From the NCBI GenBank assembly GCA_036362985.1, contig JAYGXS010000006.1:15637266-15701265 (forward strand): a stretch of 64,000 nt of DNA, written 5' to 3'. Below, one piece after another: positions 45,186 through 56,265 of this stretch (position 1 is its first letter; each line of letters opens with the position of its first letter). This DNA is from Ligula intestinalis. Its lineage: Eukaryota > Platyhelminthes > Cestoda > Diphyllobothriidea > Diphyllobothriidae. The translations under genes were made by a program, and so were the position numbers. The notes under the pieces were generated by a model. The model was not told the origin of the DNA. It saw nothing but the letters and a program-made list of their open reading frames with translations, and searched no databases.

Positions 45186-45325
45186 GTTTTTTTCGTTTAG
45201 CTTACCTTAGTTATTTTGGTTTAGTATATAATGGTTATTTAAGTATATTTTTCGTACGTTGGTGGTATTGAACTAAAATTAAAACTAAATGAAACTAAAA
45301 CTAATAAAACTAAACGTAACCACAG
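45186..45325. repeat. TTTAGTT / AACTAAA inverted low-complexity region
   Basis: T-rich TTTAGTT-type words on the left face AACTAAA-type words on the right, forming a loose inverted repeat. The left type resembles the interior of the TIR element at 28190-28500. Confidence 0.5.
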
Positions 45326-46895
45326 GACTGGGGACTGGGGGTTATATTAAGGTGAACGACCAACTTAACTTTTACCGCTTATTTTGCCAAAGGATACGAA
45401 TAAAAAGAACATGACCCCTCGCGACTGTGATTCAGCTGGAGAAGTGATTCTTTTTACCGAAGATATAATAAACATTTAAGTGTTTTACGGGATTTTTTCT
45501 AAGTTGCAGTGCCCATGGCATTTTATAACTATTCGTTTGAGAGACTAAGGTACCGTTTCAGTTTTATACTTTCATTGGCTGGGGTGATCAGTACCGTTGC
45601 ATGCCACAAATGAGCTTTCAATTTCTAAACATGCTCCCTATTTTACTTTCCCTTTTAACTCTCGCTTAATCTCGACTCAGTCGACGCCTTCAACGCCGTA
45701 CTTATATAAGCTAGGTGTCATTTGTTAAAAAATTCCGTTTTCTCAGTTGCGATGCAAAAGGTTAAACAGGTAAAGATTAATACTTACTTGAAGGTCAAAG
45801 TCAGTCAGGGAAAGTAAAATTCTTTTTAATTTAACCTTTGGTTTACTCTCCTTCTCTCTCAGTGACGTTGTTTTTCTGGAACTCTGCTGCTTGGCCTACC
45901 TTCTGGAGGCGATGTCAGCATTAGAAGACTTATCTAACACTCCGTCGCGCTCCCTCTTTTCACGTTGTTTAAAACCGTAAGTTTTTGCAGTTGTTTTAAT
46001 GAAACAGCTTTATAATTACAGACACATTAGAGCGGTTTTATCAGGTTTGTTTAATCCTCATTCCAAAGGGCAAATCTTAGCATCCTTTCTTTTCTTTGTG
46101 CTTGCAACTGATAGGAGGTTTCCAGACTTCAAACGGAGCATCAGCATTTAACGTACGTGGTTTCTCTGTGTGAGATCTACGCTTAGGAACTTGGGGTCGT
46201 TGCTGTTAATCCTCAAAACTGAACTAATAAGACAAGGCTTTAAACGAACAAAAGACCTTTATTTTAATGGTATGTTTCGGGCTGAAATAAACTTTCGCAT
46301 AAGGGAGTACAGGAGTGCTAGTTACATATTAAAAAGGCAATTAATACCTATAGGGCAAATGTAATTGGCCTTTTGCACCCTAACAGGTTTGGTTTGTTTT
46401 TTAATGTGGCATAAAATTTACGAGTTCTCTTAGAGCGACTTTTGATTCTCGACTCCGGGTTAAGAATAAAGCCTTTTACTCTCCATATGTTTGAGGAAGC
46501 AATAGTATTTCTTGCTCTTGCCCATTCTAGTATCCCCCCGTCGAGAAAAATGAGTGACCTCTGTTAAAAGCCGGTAGAAATAAGGCCTGAATTGATTGCT
46601 AAGACTAGAGGACTTTTTAACGCGTGCAGCACACGGCTTGGTCCCTAATCCAACACAGACATTAGACACCCCTCCAGCATCAAGGGAGGAATTTCAAAAA
46701 TTATTAAGTGCATGGCATGGAGTTTAGTGATCAAACCTGAAATATCAATAAGCATTTGAGTCGAAGACTATCAACTACTGTTGAATAACCAAGTTATATC
46801 CATTCTATAAACAAGTAGTAGTATAAGTAGCATAAATACTATAGAACAAAAACATTATACCGCACTCCCGACACAGCTAACAGCTTACACGCGTG
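45326..46895. other. AT-rich, nothing recognised
   Basis: No recognised gene or shared repeat. Short open frames only. Confidence 0.45.
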
Positions 46896-46899
46896 TTTC

Positions 46900-47502
46900 G
46901 CCCATGTTTCTGCTATTGTATGGCGCAGCAGCGGAAGGTTCGGCTCATCAGTGGTTTCCTCACCGTTCCTCCTCCGGGTACCCGGATGCCGTGAGGGCCC
47001 CATTACGAAGGCTCCACTGTGAGTTGATGTTCAGGCTTGAAGGATTGACTTGACCCGTCGGTTGTATGACTGATAGTACGACGTGGCAGTTTAAATGGCG
47101 TTCGAATTCATGTGGTGGAAAGTTCGCTGTTTCACCGTAAAAAAGCACGTCTCCAAATCGCTCCCATGCCCCCTCTCCCCTCCATGCGCTAGTGACCTGA
47201 CTGAGTGTCTCACCTGGCTGACGATGAGATTACTTGCAATGAGTGACATGTTGCGTAGGCCTCCATCCACGCGTACTACGAGTGTGCTGAGGCCTCGTTC
47301 CATGTGAGTCGATCGTACCAAAGTGCACAGTTTCCCCTAAGTTAGGTGCTCGAATCCTCACATATGAAAGTTCGCTCACCATAGCGATACTTACGAATTG
47401 CATCGCCCCGTTGCTACATGACATAATTTGATTTTTTGTTGATGATTGTTATGCAAACTCCTGTAATCGAGAAACCCTAAGCATAGCCTCACCTGGCAAG
47501 TA
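46900..47502. repeat. GC-richer unclassified repeat leading to a GAA microsatellite
   Basis: The block is richer in GC than its flanks and ends at the GAA run, as LINE or SINE 3' ends often do. No coding content was recognised, so the class is open. Confidence 0.3.
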
Positions 47503-47546
47503 GAAGAAGAAGAAGAAGAAGAAGAAGAAGAAGAAGAAGAAGAAGG
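47503..47546 (+). repeat. (GAA)n microsatellite
   Basis: About 14 perfect GAA units. The reading as poly-Ser on the other strand is an artefact. Confidence 0.97.
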
Positions 47547-47689
47547 GGGTGTAAAGAGACCCGGTTTGTGTTGTTTTTCCGGACTTTTCTCATGCGCACG
47601 CGTTGTCAAGGAGATTCATGAATGGGGAGGGGATATGGGAATTATGACTGGAGATCCCAGTTCACACTTTGTTGTACTTTTGATATCAC

Positions 47690-48195
47690 CGCATATACTG
47701 TCAACTACCTATTGTATGAAACCTCATGAATTAAGAATAAAATTCCTGTTGCACACAATCAACCTACGCTGCATCTCAAAATGGCTTGCAGCAATAAGGG
47801 AACGATCATTCGTACAAAGAAGGCATATTGCGATTTTTAAATTAATATTACGTTGTTAACAAATACTCGCCTTATAGAATAGCGGAAAACTCCGACAATG
47901 CGGGAAGCCAGATTTACTAAGTAGACTCAAGTTTTAAATGTAGGTAAGGCCTGTTCATGAAAAAAGATAAATGAAGCAGCACATGTGGAATTGCGTTTAA
48001 AAATGTTCATTATTTAATTTTTTGGAAGATAAATGGTTCAATATTAAGCGTAATTCGAAGTATAGTCGTTACCCAACGGCTCAAAATTCGACTTTGTATT
48101 CCAACATGGTTTCACGAGAACTGCTTATTGTTTCTTTTGTTTATATATTGCTTGATATATGTCAGATTAATGCAACCAGATTTTCGCTTGATTAC
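47690..48195 (+). repeat. Dispersed repeat V, copy 1
   Basis: Similar in order and orientation to 55800-56265: shared words include AAGAAGGCATATTGCG, TTTTAAATGTAG and ACAAGAACTGC/ACGAGAACTGC. Unclassified, no coding content. Confidence 0.6.
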
Positions 48196-48319
48196 GCCGA
48201 TTGGGAAGTAACCGGAATACGATAGTTCATAATCTCATATGTGGACATGTCGGTCACTGACTTATAAATTTAGATGGCATTGTCATGTACAATCGTAAAC
48301 TTCTTGATATTTCCTTGCC

Positions 48320-48615
48320 ATCGGTGTAGCGTAGTGGAGGGGTGGAAAGTGGGAATTTCCCCAGACATCCAAATTTCCTCATTGTTATCTAGAATCCCCC
48401 GCATTTAACTGTGTCGAAGGCCTCTGTCAGATCTACAAAGTTGGACTAGAGGCATGATATTGTTCCTGCAGTTGAAAAGCCGGAAAGCTTATATTCTTGG
48501 TTTCGTTGTGTCTCCGGAAGGAACCCCTGCACTGGATGTGTGTTTGAGCGATTAAGCAACATGCGGGCAAATATCTTGCCGGCAGTGCTCGGTGCTATTC
48601 ACCAAAATTTGCCAG
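48320..48615 (-). pseudogene. LINE reverse transcriptase fragment
   Basis: Minus strand, across frames: TAGKIFARMLLNRSNTHPVQ then GFLPETQ, and later NFVDLTEAFDTV and MRKFGCLGKF, well-known blocks of non-LTR retrotransposon RT (fingers and palm). Several stops and frame changes. The fragment ends about 20 bases from the PLE inverted arm. Confidence 0.85.
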
Positions 48616-48632
48616 TTTTTTTGCGTTTGTGT

Positions 48633-49121
48633 GAATGCACACCGACTCTATCCTTCAACTCTTGCAGGTTTTAGCCCTGACGTAACATCTTCTGAACAAT
48701 GCAGTAGGCTTGTGCCTGAATTGACGGACACTGTGCTAGCAAATGTTCAATAGATTTGTTTTAAACCCAGGAGATTTTCCACTGCGTATATGTTATACTC
48801 TGGTCTGACTGTTTCCTTCAGAGGGACGGCACATCCGAGGTCAAAACCCTTCTCTGTTAATACAAGCGAACATGCGAGTCCCAGGAAGTAATTGAGAAGT
48901 AGAAGACGACTCAATCGCTGGGACAATATGTTTATTCGCTTGACGTTTCGAAATCCATCGCGGATTTATCATCAGAGACATACTCACAGAACAGTAGCCG
49001 AAGCAGTTTGTGTGTGCACAGGGTTTTGCCGTAAAATAAAACATAAAGAAAACGTCGATAAATGCCTTGAGTGTGCGCTGATTCGTTGCTTCAGTAATAA
49101 CCATTTGGCCCTGTGGTGTTG
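48633..49121 (-). repeat. PLE terminal repeat, left inverted arm
   Basis: Pairs with 49312-49802 as an inverted repeat of about 490 bases at high identity. Contains a hammerhead-like core at 48945-48975. It follows the coding tail in the natural order on the minus strand. Confidence 0.9.
48945..48975 (-). ncRNA. Hammerhead-like core
   Basis: Minus strand: CTGATGA (48975-48969), stem AAATCC with GGATTT around GCGAT (6 bp perfect), then CGAAAC. The pair closing stem II is T/C instead of the usual G/C. Stem III is not resolved. Confidence 0.6.
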
Positions 49122-49345
49122 GAATATGATGATGTGGTGGCCTGTCTGACTTGCTTTGGCCAAATTTAGTCTCAGCACCGAATATGGATTGGGCAAATCG
49201 TTGGACTTGTTGATGGATTGGGGGCCTGTAAACCATGACTCAAGTAATTCTCGGCTCACTCGATTGTCACCTCTTGCAAGAATTTCGGCTTCATCAAATT
49301 TGAATGTGTGGACAACACCGCAGAGCCAGATGGTCACTGCTGACA
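49122..49345 (-). pseudogene. PLE GIY-YIG C-terminal tail
   Basis: Minus strand: TFKFDEAEILARGDNRVSRE then LLESWFTGPQSINK and PYSVLRLNLAKA. It is the same protein tail as at 19.6 kb but without the stop. Only the end of the endonuclease is present; the arm at 49312-49802 replaces the rest. Confidence 0.85.
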
Positions 49346-49802
49346 CAACGAATCAGCGCACACTAAAGGCATTTATCGACTTGTTCTGCATGTTTTAATT
49401 TTACGGCAAAACCCTGTGCACACACAAACTGCTTCGGCTACTGTTCTGTGAGTATGTCTCTGATGATAAATCCGCGATGGATTTCGAAACGTCAGGCGAA
49501 TAAACATATTGTCCCAGCGATTTAGTCGTCTTCTACTTCTCAATTACTTCCTGGGACTCGCATGTTCGCTTGTATTAACAGAGAATGGTTTTGACCTCGG
49601 ATGTGCCGTCCCACTGAAGGAAACAGTCAGACCAGAATATATCATATACGCAGTGGAAAATCTCCTGGGCTTGAAACAAATCTATTGAACATTTGCTAGC
49701 ACAGTGTCCGTCAATTCAGGCACAAGCCTACTGCATTGTTCAGAAGATGTTACGTCAGGGCTAAGACCTGCAAGAGTTGAAGGATAGAGGCGGCGTGCAT
49801 TC
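49312..49802 (+). repeat. PLE terminal repeat, right inverted arm
   Basis: Inverted partner of 48633-49121. A hammerhead-like core lies at 49460-49490. Confidence 0.9.
49460..49490 (+). ncRNA. Hammerhead-like core
   Basis: CTGATGA (49460-49466), AAATCC/GGATTT stem, CGAAAC (49485-49490). Same as 48945-48975 on the other strand. Confidence 0.6.
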
Positions 49803-49910
49803 GTACAAACGCTGTGCTGTGCTCTAATGATGAATCCGCGACGGATTTCGAAACGTCAGGCAAATAAACATATTGTCCCAGCGATGGAGTCGTCTTCTAC
49901 CCTTCTCTGC
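49803..49910 (+). repeat. Extra PLE terminal-repeat piece
   Basis: A second copy in direct orientation after the right arm: CTAATGA (49824-49830), AATCCGCGACGGATT stem, CGAAAC (49849-49854), then AACATATTGTCCCAGCGATG. The tandem placement is as expected for PLE repeats. Confidence 0.75.
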
Positions 49911-50325
49911 ATCACAGTACACAAACTGAGGTATAAAATTTCCAAAATTTATAGAATAAGTTGGATATTCCTCAAGAAAAACGCCGTTTCTGTGTAGTAC
50001 TCCCAGGATTCGGCAATAATTAATTAAAACGCCGTTTCAAATGACTGCAGCAGACTAATTAACTTGCTTGACTGCCCCACATTATATGGTTTTTGGTTGA
50101 CACATATGCAGCAACGTAGTATTCAACTTCCGGGGAGCTCATGGAGGGTTTAACGTATGAATTAACCTACCTTCATGTGCGATTAGTCCTGTAGCAGTCA
50201 AGGTGACTGGAGCGCCCTCACCCCCTTAACCCGCTTAAGGCAGTCGAAGAGGAAATACAATATAATGGGAGGGGGTTGGTGTGCTCCTTGTATGCGATGT
50301 GAACTTGCTTGCTGCGTGTACCTAT
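49911..50325. other. Unassigned
   Basis: No recognised feature. Confidence 0.4.
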
Positions 50326-50329
50326 CGTA

Positions 50330-50780
50330 GTGTGGGAAGAGAAGAAGGGGGACGCTAGGTGGAAGAAATAGTGTATTCTATACGGAGTAGCGCCCGAAGT
50401 ATGAGAGTACAGCAGTTGTCACAGTGAGGTCCTCTGCGATTCGATCTGGTAGGTGATCGGCCAGACAAAACTGGGGTTGGCAGGCCCTGGTGCGTATGTG
50501 CTACCAGTCACAGGAGGCGAGAGACAGAGCGTTGCACGCGGAGTTGCGTCGCGACACACCCGCGTGTGTGGTAGACGGTCTGAGGGTCCTCTGTGTGGGC
50601 GCGAGATCCACTTGCATGTATTAACGTGCCCGTATCCAAAGCATATATCTTCATCCCACCGGAACGTATAACTGTATCAACCTTGCCAATTCCGAGCAGT
50701 TGAGTGGAGAACGACGACTGCCTTGACGTGCTTATAAGTCTTTTATGTAATCGCCTGGAACGGGGACTAGGCCGTCGACT
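50330..50780 (+). repeat. Dispersed repeat Z
   Basis: AGTGTATTCTATACGG, CAGTGAGGTCC and GATTCGATCTGGTAGGTGAT match the order of words in other Z copies. The outer limits are uncertain. Confidence 0.45.
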
Positions 50781-51069
50781 AACTTGAGTGGTTGGTCAGT
50801 ACGCCTAGTGGGCCGTCATATGAGGGAAGTGCGCAGGCCTGTCCAACAGCAAGGAACGCCACAATAGCTTTGGTCGTATGAATATACGTTTCAGCTGCAT
50901 TCACCCAGACGGCAAAACTGGATTGTTGCCATAATAAACACTTTTTTCGATTACGGACACTAAGTAATCTTTTCCTAAAACTGTCCCAGCAGTCCCTTAT
51001 TCCGGTAAGAGTGCCCTGTATGGCCACCGAAACAAAATACGGGAACTCTAACGTCCGCCTACTGAAACT
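50781..51069. other. Unassigned
   Basis: An open minus frame (50779-51093) shows no domain. Confidence 0.35.
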
Positions 51070-51195
51070 GGGTGACCTTGTGATAAAATTCAAGGATAGT
51101 AAATATTCCCGTGTGTGAACCCTAACTCAAATTGAACATACAGCTCAAAACTAACCTTAACCTTAGTGATAGCTCTATCCCCAAACCTCCGCAGT
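51070..51195 (+). repeat. Telomere-like repeat T, 5' part
   Basis: Lead-in TTCAAGGATAGTAAATATTC and CCCGTGTGTGAACCCTAACT, then telomere-like units. Lacks the 3' module, which follows the insertion. Confidence 0.7.
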
Positions 51196-51525
51196 TTGAC
51201 CTTCGATTTCGAAGATCTTCGCCGTGTACTTCAGTAAGCAGAAGCCAACCGCAGTGACTTGCGCTTGACTTAGTCCTAAGTTAAAGTAGACTTGAGCAGC
51301 ATCTACCGCACTTTCTATTCCCTCACCCACCTGTACTTGGTGTCAAGATAACGTCAGGTAGACCAGAGGCGGGATCAGGCACAGGTGACTGGTGTAGCGT
51401 TAGCCAACACCTACGCATGTCATCACGCCCCCTCCCCCATTTTCGAAATTTTTTGTGGAAGTGCAACCTGGATAACACCTGCTGTACCCTAATCTGGCCT
51501 CCGTGTTGGTCCAGCGCATCTAATC
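51196..51525 (+). repeat. Repeat Y, copy 2, inside repeat T
   Basis: GTAGACTTGAGCAGCATCTACC and TCACCCACCTGTACTT match 29818-29865. It separates the two halves of a repeat T copy. Confidence 0.5.
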
Positions 51526-51730
51526 CCACACCTAAACCCTACAATTAACACAAAGCTAAACACTAACCCTTAATATAATCCTGACCCCAACCGCAACTTC
51601 GACCTTAAACCTAATCCTTACCTTCGTCCTAAACCTAATTCCTCTGCAATTTGCAACAAGTCCACATGTATCGTGGGCGGTTCCTAATCACATTTCTTGA
51701 TTAGGCGGCCATACGAGTCATTCTTAAACC
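51526..51730 (+). repeat. Telomere-like repeat T, 3' part
   Basis: CACCTAAACCCTACAATTAA and similar units, then the 3' module (TTCCTCTGCAATTTGC to CGGCCATACGAGTCATTCTT). Confidence 0.7.
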
Positions 51731-52375
51731 TATTTCTTCGTCTTAATCGATGCATTTTCTGGCTCAATTCCAAAATTGATGCATTATCTCAGGTACAAGG
51801 CAACGAACAGGTGTGATGAACGAGCTACTGTGGAACTTTCTCGCAGTCGCCGCTTACAAGAGGAAATCACTGTCCTCGGCCAGTCCCCCGTAAGATCTTC
51901 CTCCTACTTGGATCAGTAAAGGCAATCTTTCTAGTTAACAGTAATACCAGTGCACTCAGGGAATTATTTAACCAAGTTTATTCCACGTAGGTATCTGTGT
52001 TACTATTGGGTTTTCATGGTTTTGCGTCATAAATTTTGTAGCAAAATCCTTCATAGGAAAATCTAATTGATGTGTCAATGAGGGATACGGGAGCGTAATC
52101 AGACCAAAAATGATTGTTTCTTAGACTATACGGAGTAAACAGCATTATTTAGTATACTGTCAGTCATTGGTTTCCAAGAGCGCTATTGCGTTTCGTTGCT
52201 AACGCCGGTCGCGTTGGACTATATGAATATTGTTTGGAAATATTTTACACTTCTCAGTAGAATAAAACGCTGTGTGCATGTAGATTTTCACCGTTCCAGT
52301 TGTGCGAAGGAACTCACTTGTTCTTTATTCCTACCAATTCATGCGGGACTCTTACAGTCACTCGCATTGCGACAA
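51731..52375. other. AT-rich, nothing recognised
   Basis: No recognised feature. Confidence 0.4.
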
Positions 52376-52379
52376 ATGC

Positions 52380-52500
52380 TACTTGTTGCTGTACTATTGA
52401 CAAATACGAGAGCAACTGGTATGGCCATATTTGGCTTGTGTATCGTCACCAGTGAACCGATATTCCTATTATCGCACTCGACGGAGCCGCGACCCCGTAA
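52380..52500 (-). repeat. tRNA-derived SINE, body
   Basis: Minus strand: TTCACTGGTGACGATACACA and AGCCAAATATGGCCATACCA, the family core. Confidence 0.7.
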
Positions 52501-52900
52501 CTTGTCTTAATTTTTAGAATTAAAGAGCCCACTTGGAATTCCAGATTACTTGCAACTCAAGGTGGGTTATGGTTTTCATTTAAAAGTCCCCAGCGTTTAA
52601 GTGAACAAATATGCAATTTGTTACATTATGAACTTCACAGTAATTAACACTTTCACTGCTGGTTGAAGGGCTCGTCTTTTATTGATTTAAATTTTTGAAG
52701 AAAATACTACAAAATACATGTGTCGGTGGGCCAAACTATTCTATCTATTTGACGCGCGCAACTCCTCGCTGTTACTACTCTGCCCGACGGTATTACGGTA
52801 GTCACCCAGAGAAGGGCAGCAAAGGATCATCTATTGGTATAACGAGAGGGCTCAATAACAGTTGATGAGAAACTTTGAAGTGAGGATGACTTGTATGACC
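52501..52900. other. Unassigned
   Basis: No recognised feature. Confidence 0.4.
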
Positions 52901-52904
52901 ACCT

Positions 52905-53170
52905 AAACTGGATACAGGAACAGAAACCGCCCATAATGCATGTGGCTTTGCGCCAACTTCCAGAAAAATTAGCTTTAGGATTACGTTGAGGGTCAGGGTT
53001 AAGTTTAGGATTAGATTTTAAGTTATGATTAAGGTCCGAGTTTGAGTTACGGTCAGGGTTATGTTATGGGTTAAGGTGTGGGTTCGTGTTAACCGCAGGG
53101 TTAGGTTTTAGGATAGGGCTACGGTAAAGGTTATTGTTTCGTTTTATTTTAAGGTTGGCACATTTAACCT
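52905..53170 (-). repeat. Telomere-like dispersed repeat T, minus orientation
   Basis: On plus: TGTATGACCACCTAAACTGG, ATGTGGCTTTGCGCCAACTT (the 3' module reversed), then TTAGGGT-like units such as GGTCAGGGTTAAGTTTAGG. One of only two copies in this sense. Confidence 0.75.
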
Positions 53171-53419
53171 TCTAAAATTTTCCACAACGCTCCCTTTTTA
53201 CGTGGGCGAGCGTTCCTATTCAAGTGTCCTAGTAAGCGGTCAAGCAAGTCCTCTTTACCTAAATTGGCTCGACCGGAGGGTTAGATCAGTGAGAGTGGTG
53301 TGTTAGTGATTGACTCTTTATGTAGCTAACTTACTGCCTCCTGACTTACTTCGCAGCTGTCTTCTTTTGTTTATAAATTATACAATCAATTCGAACACTT
53401 TTAATATTTGCTATTTCAG

Positions 53420-53468
53420 AGTGCTGACCCATGTGATGGTAATTCAGCAGCCCAGAAGGAACGGCGAG
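53420..53468 (+). CDS. Candidate 49-base exon
   Basis: Acceptor TTTGCTATTTCAG (to 53419) and donor GTAAGC (from 53469) both fit well. The segment is open in two phases; in the first it reads SADPCDGNSAAQKERR. Short size makes chance likely, and no partner was found. Confidence 0.22.
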
Positions 53469-53470
53469 GT

Positions 53471-53875
53471 AAGCTTCCATCACGAGTGGTGAACCTCAGA
53501 TAGTTTAAAATACATTTTTATTTGTTCTCCAGCCTACCAAGACAGTAGTGCAGCCTATATGGCTCTGTAATTTGGCCGCAGTTCCGGCAGGTGGACACAT
53601 CATCTACGTGTTCTCATGACTCGAAATAACTACCATTCTGCCATTTCCGCGGGGAAGGCTTCGTCTTTATTGAAAGTTGGCCACCTATACAATTATTGAA
53701 CGCAGTATTTTTGAATCCTTATAATGAGCCTGTTTAACCTATCTGCTTTCCGTTTGCTTGCATTTAAAATACTAAAGAGATTTGTGATGGTTGGCCACGA
53801 GTTAGTTATAACAAGTTATAGCATCGAGTTGTCTATGGGTGGTGAAAGCTATGAAGGTTAAGCCTAACGGCTGCG
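53471..53875. other. Unassigned
   Basis: No recognised feature. Confidence 0.35.
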
Positions 53876-53879
53876 ATCT

Positions 53880-54420
53880 TCCAGGCCCAGTTTTTTAGGA
53901 TATGACAGAAGTCATGCAAAGGCCAGATTGATAGAAAGAGTGTATTCTGTACAAAGAGGTTGAAGAATAGGTAGTAAGAGGTTTATCTCGGATTGGCGGT
54001 TGTCTGACCATGAGAGCACGGGGTCGTCAACGGCGCCAATGACGCTGCTTGCGGCCGCTTCCTGGCGGGGTGGATTCCGGAGTGATTCCTGATGGTAGAT
54101 AATCGAGTGGCCACCGTTAGCTGTCTTTGTCTTATGGTGCCTTGAAAGTGATTGGTTGGACCGTGCGTGGGCGTGTTGTTATGTCGCGCCCGACATTGAG
54201 CGAGGAGTGGACAGGGTCCGGCCGTTCACACAAGAGCGCGTAGTAAGGGCAGTCACCGCAACTACAGCCTTGGCGTGATGATTTAGCGATCACGGTTTCC
54301 CACAGTGGTCGTTAGCGGCCACCACAGAGTTTTCATAAGGAGTTGGGCGTTATCATTGGACAGGTCTGACAGATAACGGGTAGGGCTTGTGGTATACGAC
54401 AAAGCGGTAAATTTGATAGT
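53880..54420 (+). repeat. Dispersed repeat Z
   Basis: GTCATGCAAAGGCCAGA, AGAGTGTATTCTGTACAA and CCTTGAAAGTGATTGGTTGG recur in the copy at 62040-62270 and others. Limits uncertain. Confidence 0.5.
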
Positions 54421-55245
54421 AAAAACCGGCTTACAACCACTTTTATCAGATAACACATATAAAACTCCATCCAGTTTGCTGTGGTCACAGACGTCTTACG
54501 GCTAGTCCAATCTGTCCTACATAATCGTTATTAAACTAGATTCTGCAAACTGAGGGGTTGGTTGCGGTATATACAAAGACAGTTTAGTAAGAATTTAATT
54601 TGCACACAATCTCCTAGCCACTGGTAGCTGATTTGATTGTTGGGCTGCTCGTGAAAGCAATCAAACTGCTGTGTGTTAGGTTTGTGTTCCGAGTCCTGGC
54701 CAGCCACGAGACTGAGGACGGTATGTATTGTACAAGAAGGTCACGCACCCCTCTGTTCACGTTTCATATTTTTTCAATTATTATCAACAAAGGGCGTCAT
54801 GAGGGTGGACTGGTAATGTTTTCAGCCTACAACGAGCCTATTTTAATATCTGGAGGCTGTCGTCAGATGAACATTTGTATTTATTGAGTGCAGTAGCTTT
54901 GGCTTCTGACGAAGAGCCTGTTCAGCCTACTCGATGTTCGTTGTGGCGGACGGCCAACAAATGGTGTCCACCTCCCCCCCCCCCAATTCGCATTGCGTCA
55001 ACGTGATGTGTCTTCGCAGGCGGCTTGTTTTCACTTGGTGACCTTAAGACGCTTGGCCGACATTTCACATGCACACACACTTTCCCGCATAGGCGCACGC
55101 ACGCGCGTTTCAAAACCAGTAGCAGCTTCTCCTGGACCGATTGAACAAACCACCTCGTTTGTCAACGCAAAAGGGGCCTCAATACGCAACAACCCCTTCG
55201 GGCAATGCAGCACACCCATAATACACCACTTGAACTCACTTCAGT
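54421..55245. other. Unassigned; C11 run near 54970
   Basis: Open frames on both strands without domains. A weak tRNA-like pair near 54615-54700 is not trusted. Confidence 0.35.
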
Positions 55246-55249
55246 CGTG

Positions 55250-55435
55250 TTAAATCAACTGCCATCATCACGTCTGTCACAACACACACACACGGTCAGA
55301 CAATCTCGGGCACGACTGGGCGCAGCCAACACTAGCCTTGGTTCCGCCAGTGGCCACTGCTGCCTGAGGCAGCAACTCAGGGTTCTATGCACAATAAAGC
55401 CCTCATCCTGGTGACTCGGTCTTTTACCACCAACC
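55250..55435 (-). repeat. Dispersed repeat W, reverse copy
   Basis: GGCCACTGCTGCCTGAGGCA and TTCTATGCACAATAAAGCCC are the reverse of GGGCTTTACTGCACACAAGA and CGGGCAGCAGTGGCC at 60300-60350. Confidence 0.55.
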
Positions 55436-55795
55436 CAGGATTCGCCTGATTATTGTAGTGTCCTTAGCCCAACCACGACTTAGACGCTACACCGTTAACG
55501 CGTCTTGACAGTACTAAAGGGATTTATGATGCCTATTTTATTCTAAAAAGAGACAGTTTCAAACACATAAGCAGGAATTACTGACAGGAAAATATCCAAG
55601 CCCCAATAATTTGGAATTGCCCTAAGTATGTTTTATAGGCGTCACATATGATGATGCTGGTCATGCGAACACCACGAAAGCTGCAGTATGTAAGCATACC
55701 TGCCAGCGTCATTTTATGTGGTAGGCGTCGTGTTTCCAGATAAGTTTATAAGCCAGAATTTGAATACTCCATATCCACGGCATTTTATGTGACTG
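55436..55795. other. Unassigned
   Basis: No recognised feature. Confidence 0.35.
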
Positions 55796-55799
55796 TAAT

Positions 55800-56265
55800 A
55801 CACATACCTGCAAATACAGTAGCTGCCCTAACTCATTAAATCTAAGGAACTTTGCAAGAAAATCTCTGTTACGCACACGCGGCCCAAGCTGCGCCCTCCC
55901 AAAGTCTTGCAGCAGTAAAGGGGCAATCCCTGTTAATAAAGAAGGCATATTGCGGTTCAATAAGTCATATTACGTCGTTTAGAAATACCAGCGTTTTTAG
56001 AAAGACGGAAAAATTCAGAGAAGTGAAAAGTCTGGGTTACTAAGTAAATTTAAGTTTAAATTTAAGTTTTAAATGTAGAGGAAGCGTGTTCATGCAAAAG
56101 ACTGAGTGAATAAAGTAGCACAAGTAAGATAACGTTTAAAAATCATCCTTACCATACAATCCGAAGTTCGATTATGCAGCCCAAATGGTTTAACAAGAAC
56201 TGCACGTTATTTCTTCCGTTTATACGTTGTTTGAGATACGTTAGACAAAGGCCAGATTTTCGAAT
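55800..56265 (+). repeat. Dispersed repeat V, copy 2
   Basis: See 47690-48195; same order and orientation, with small indels. Confidence 0.6.

Noticed and set aside
47391..47609. Minus-strand frame with a long Ser run
   Set aside because: The run is the translation of the GAA microsatellite.
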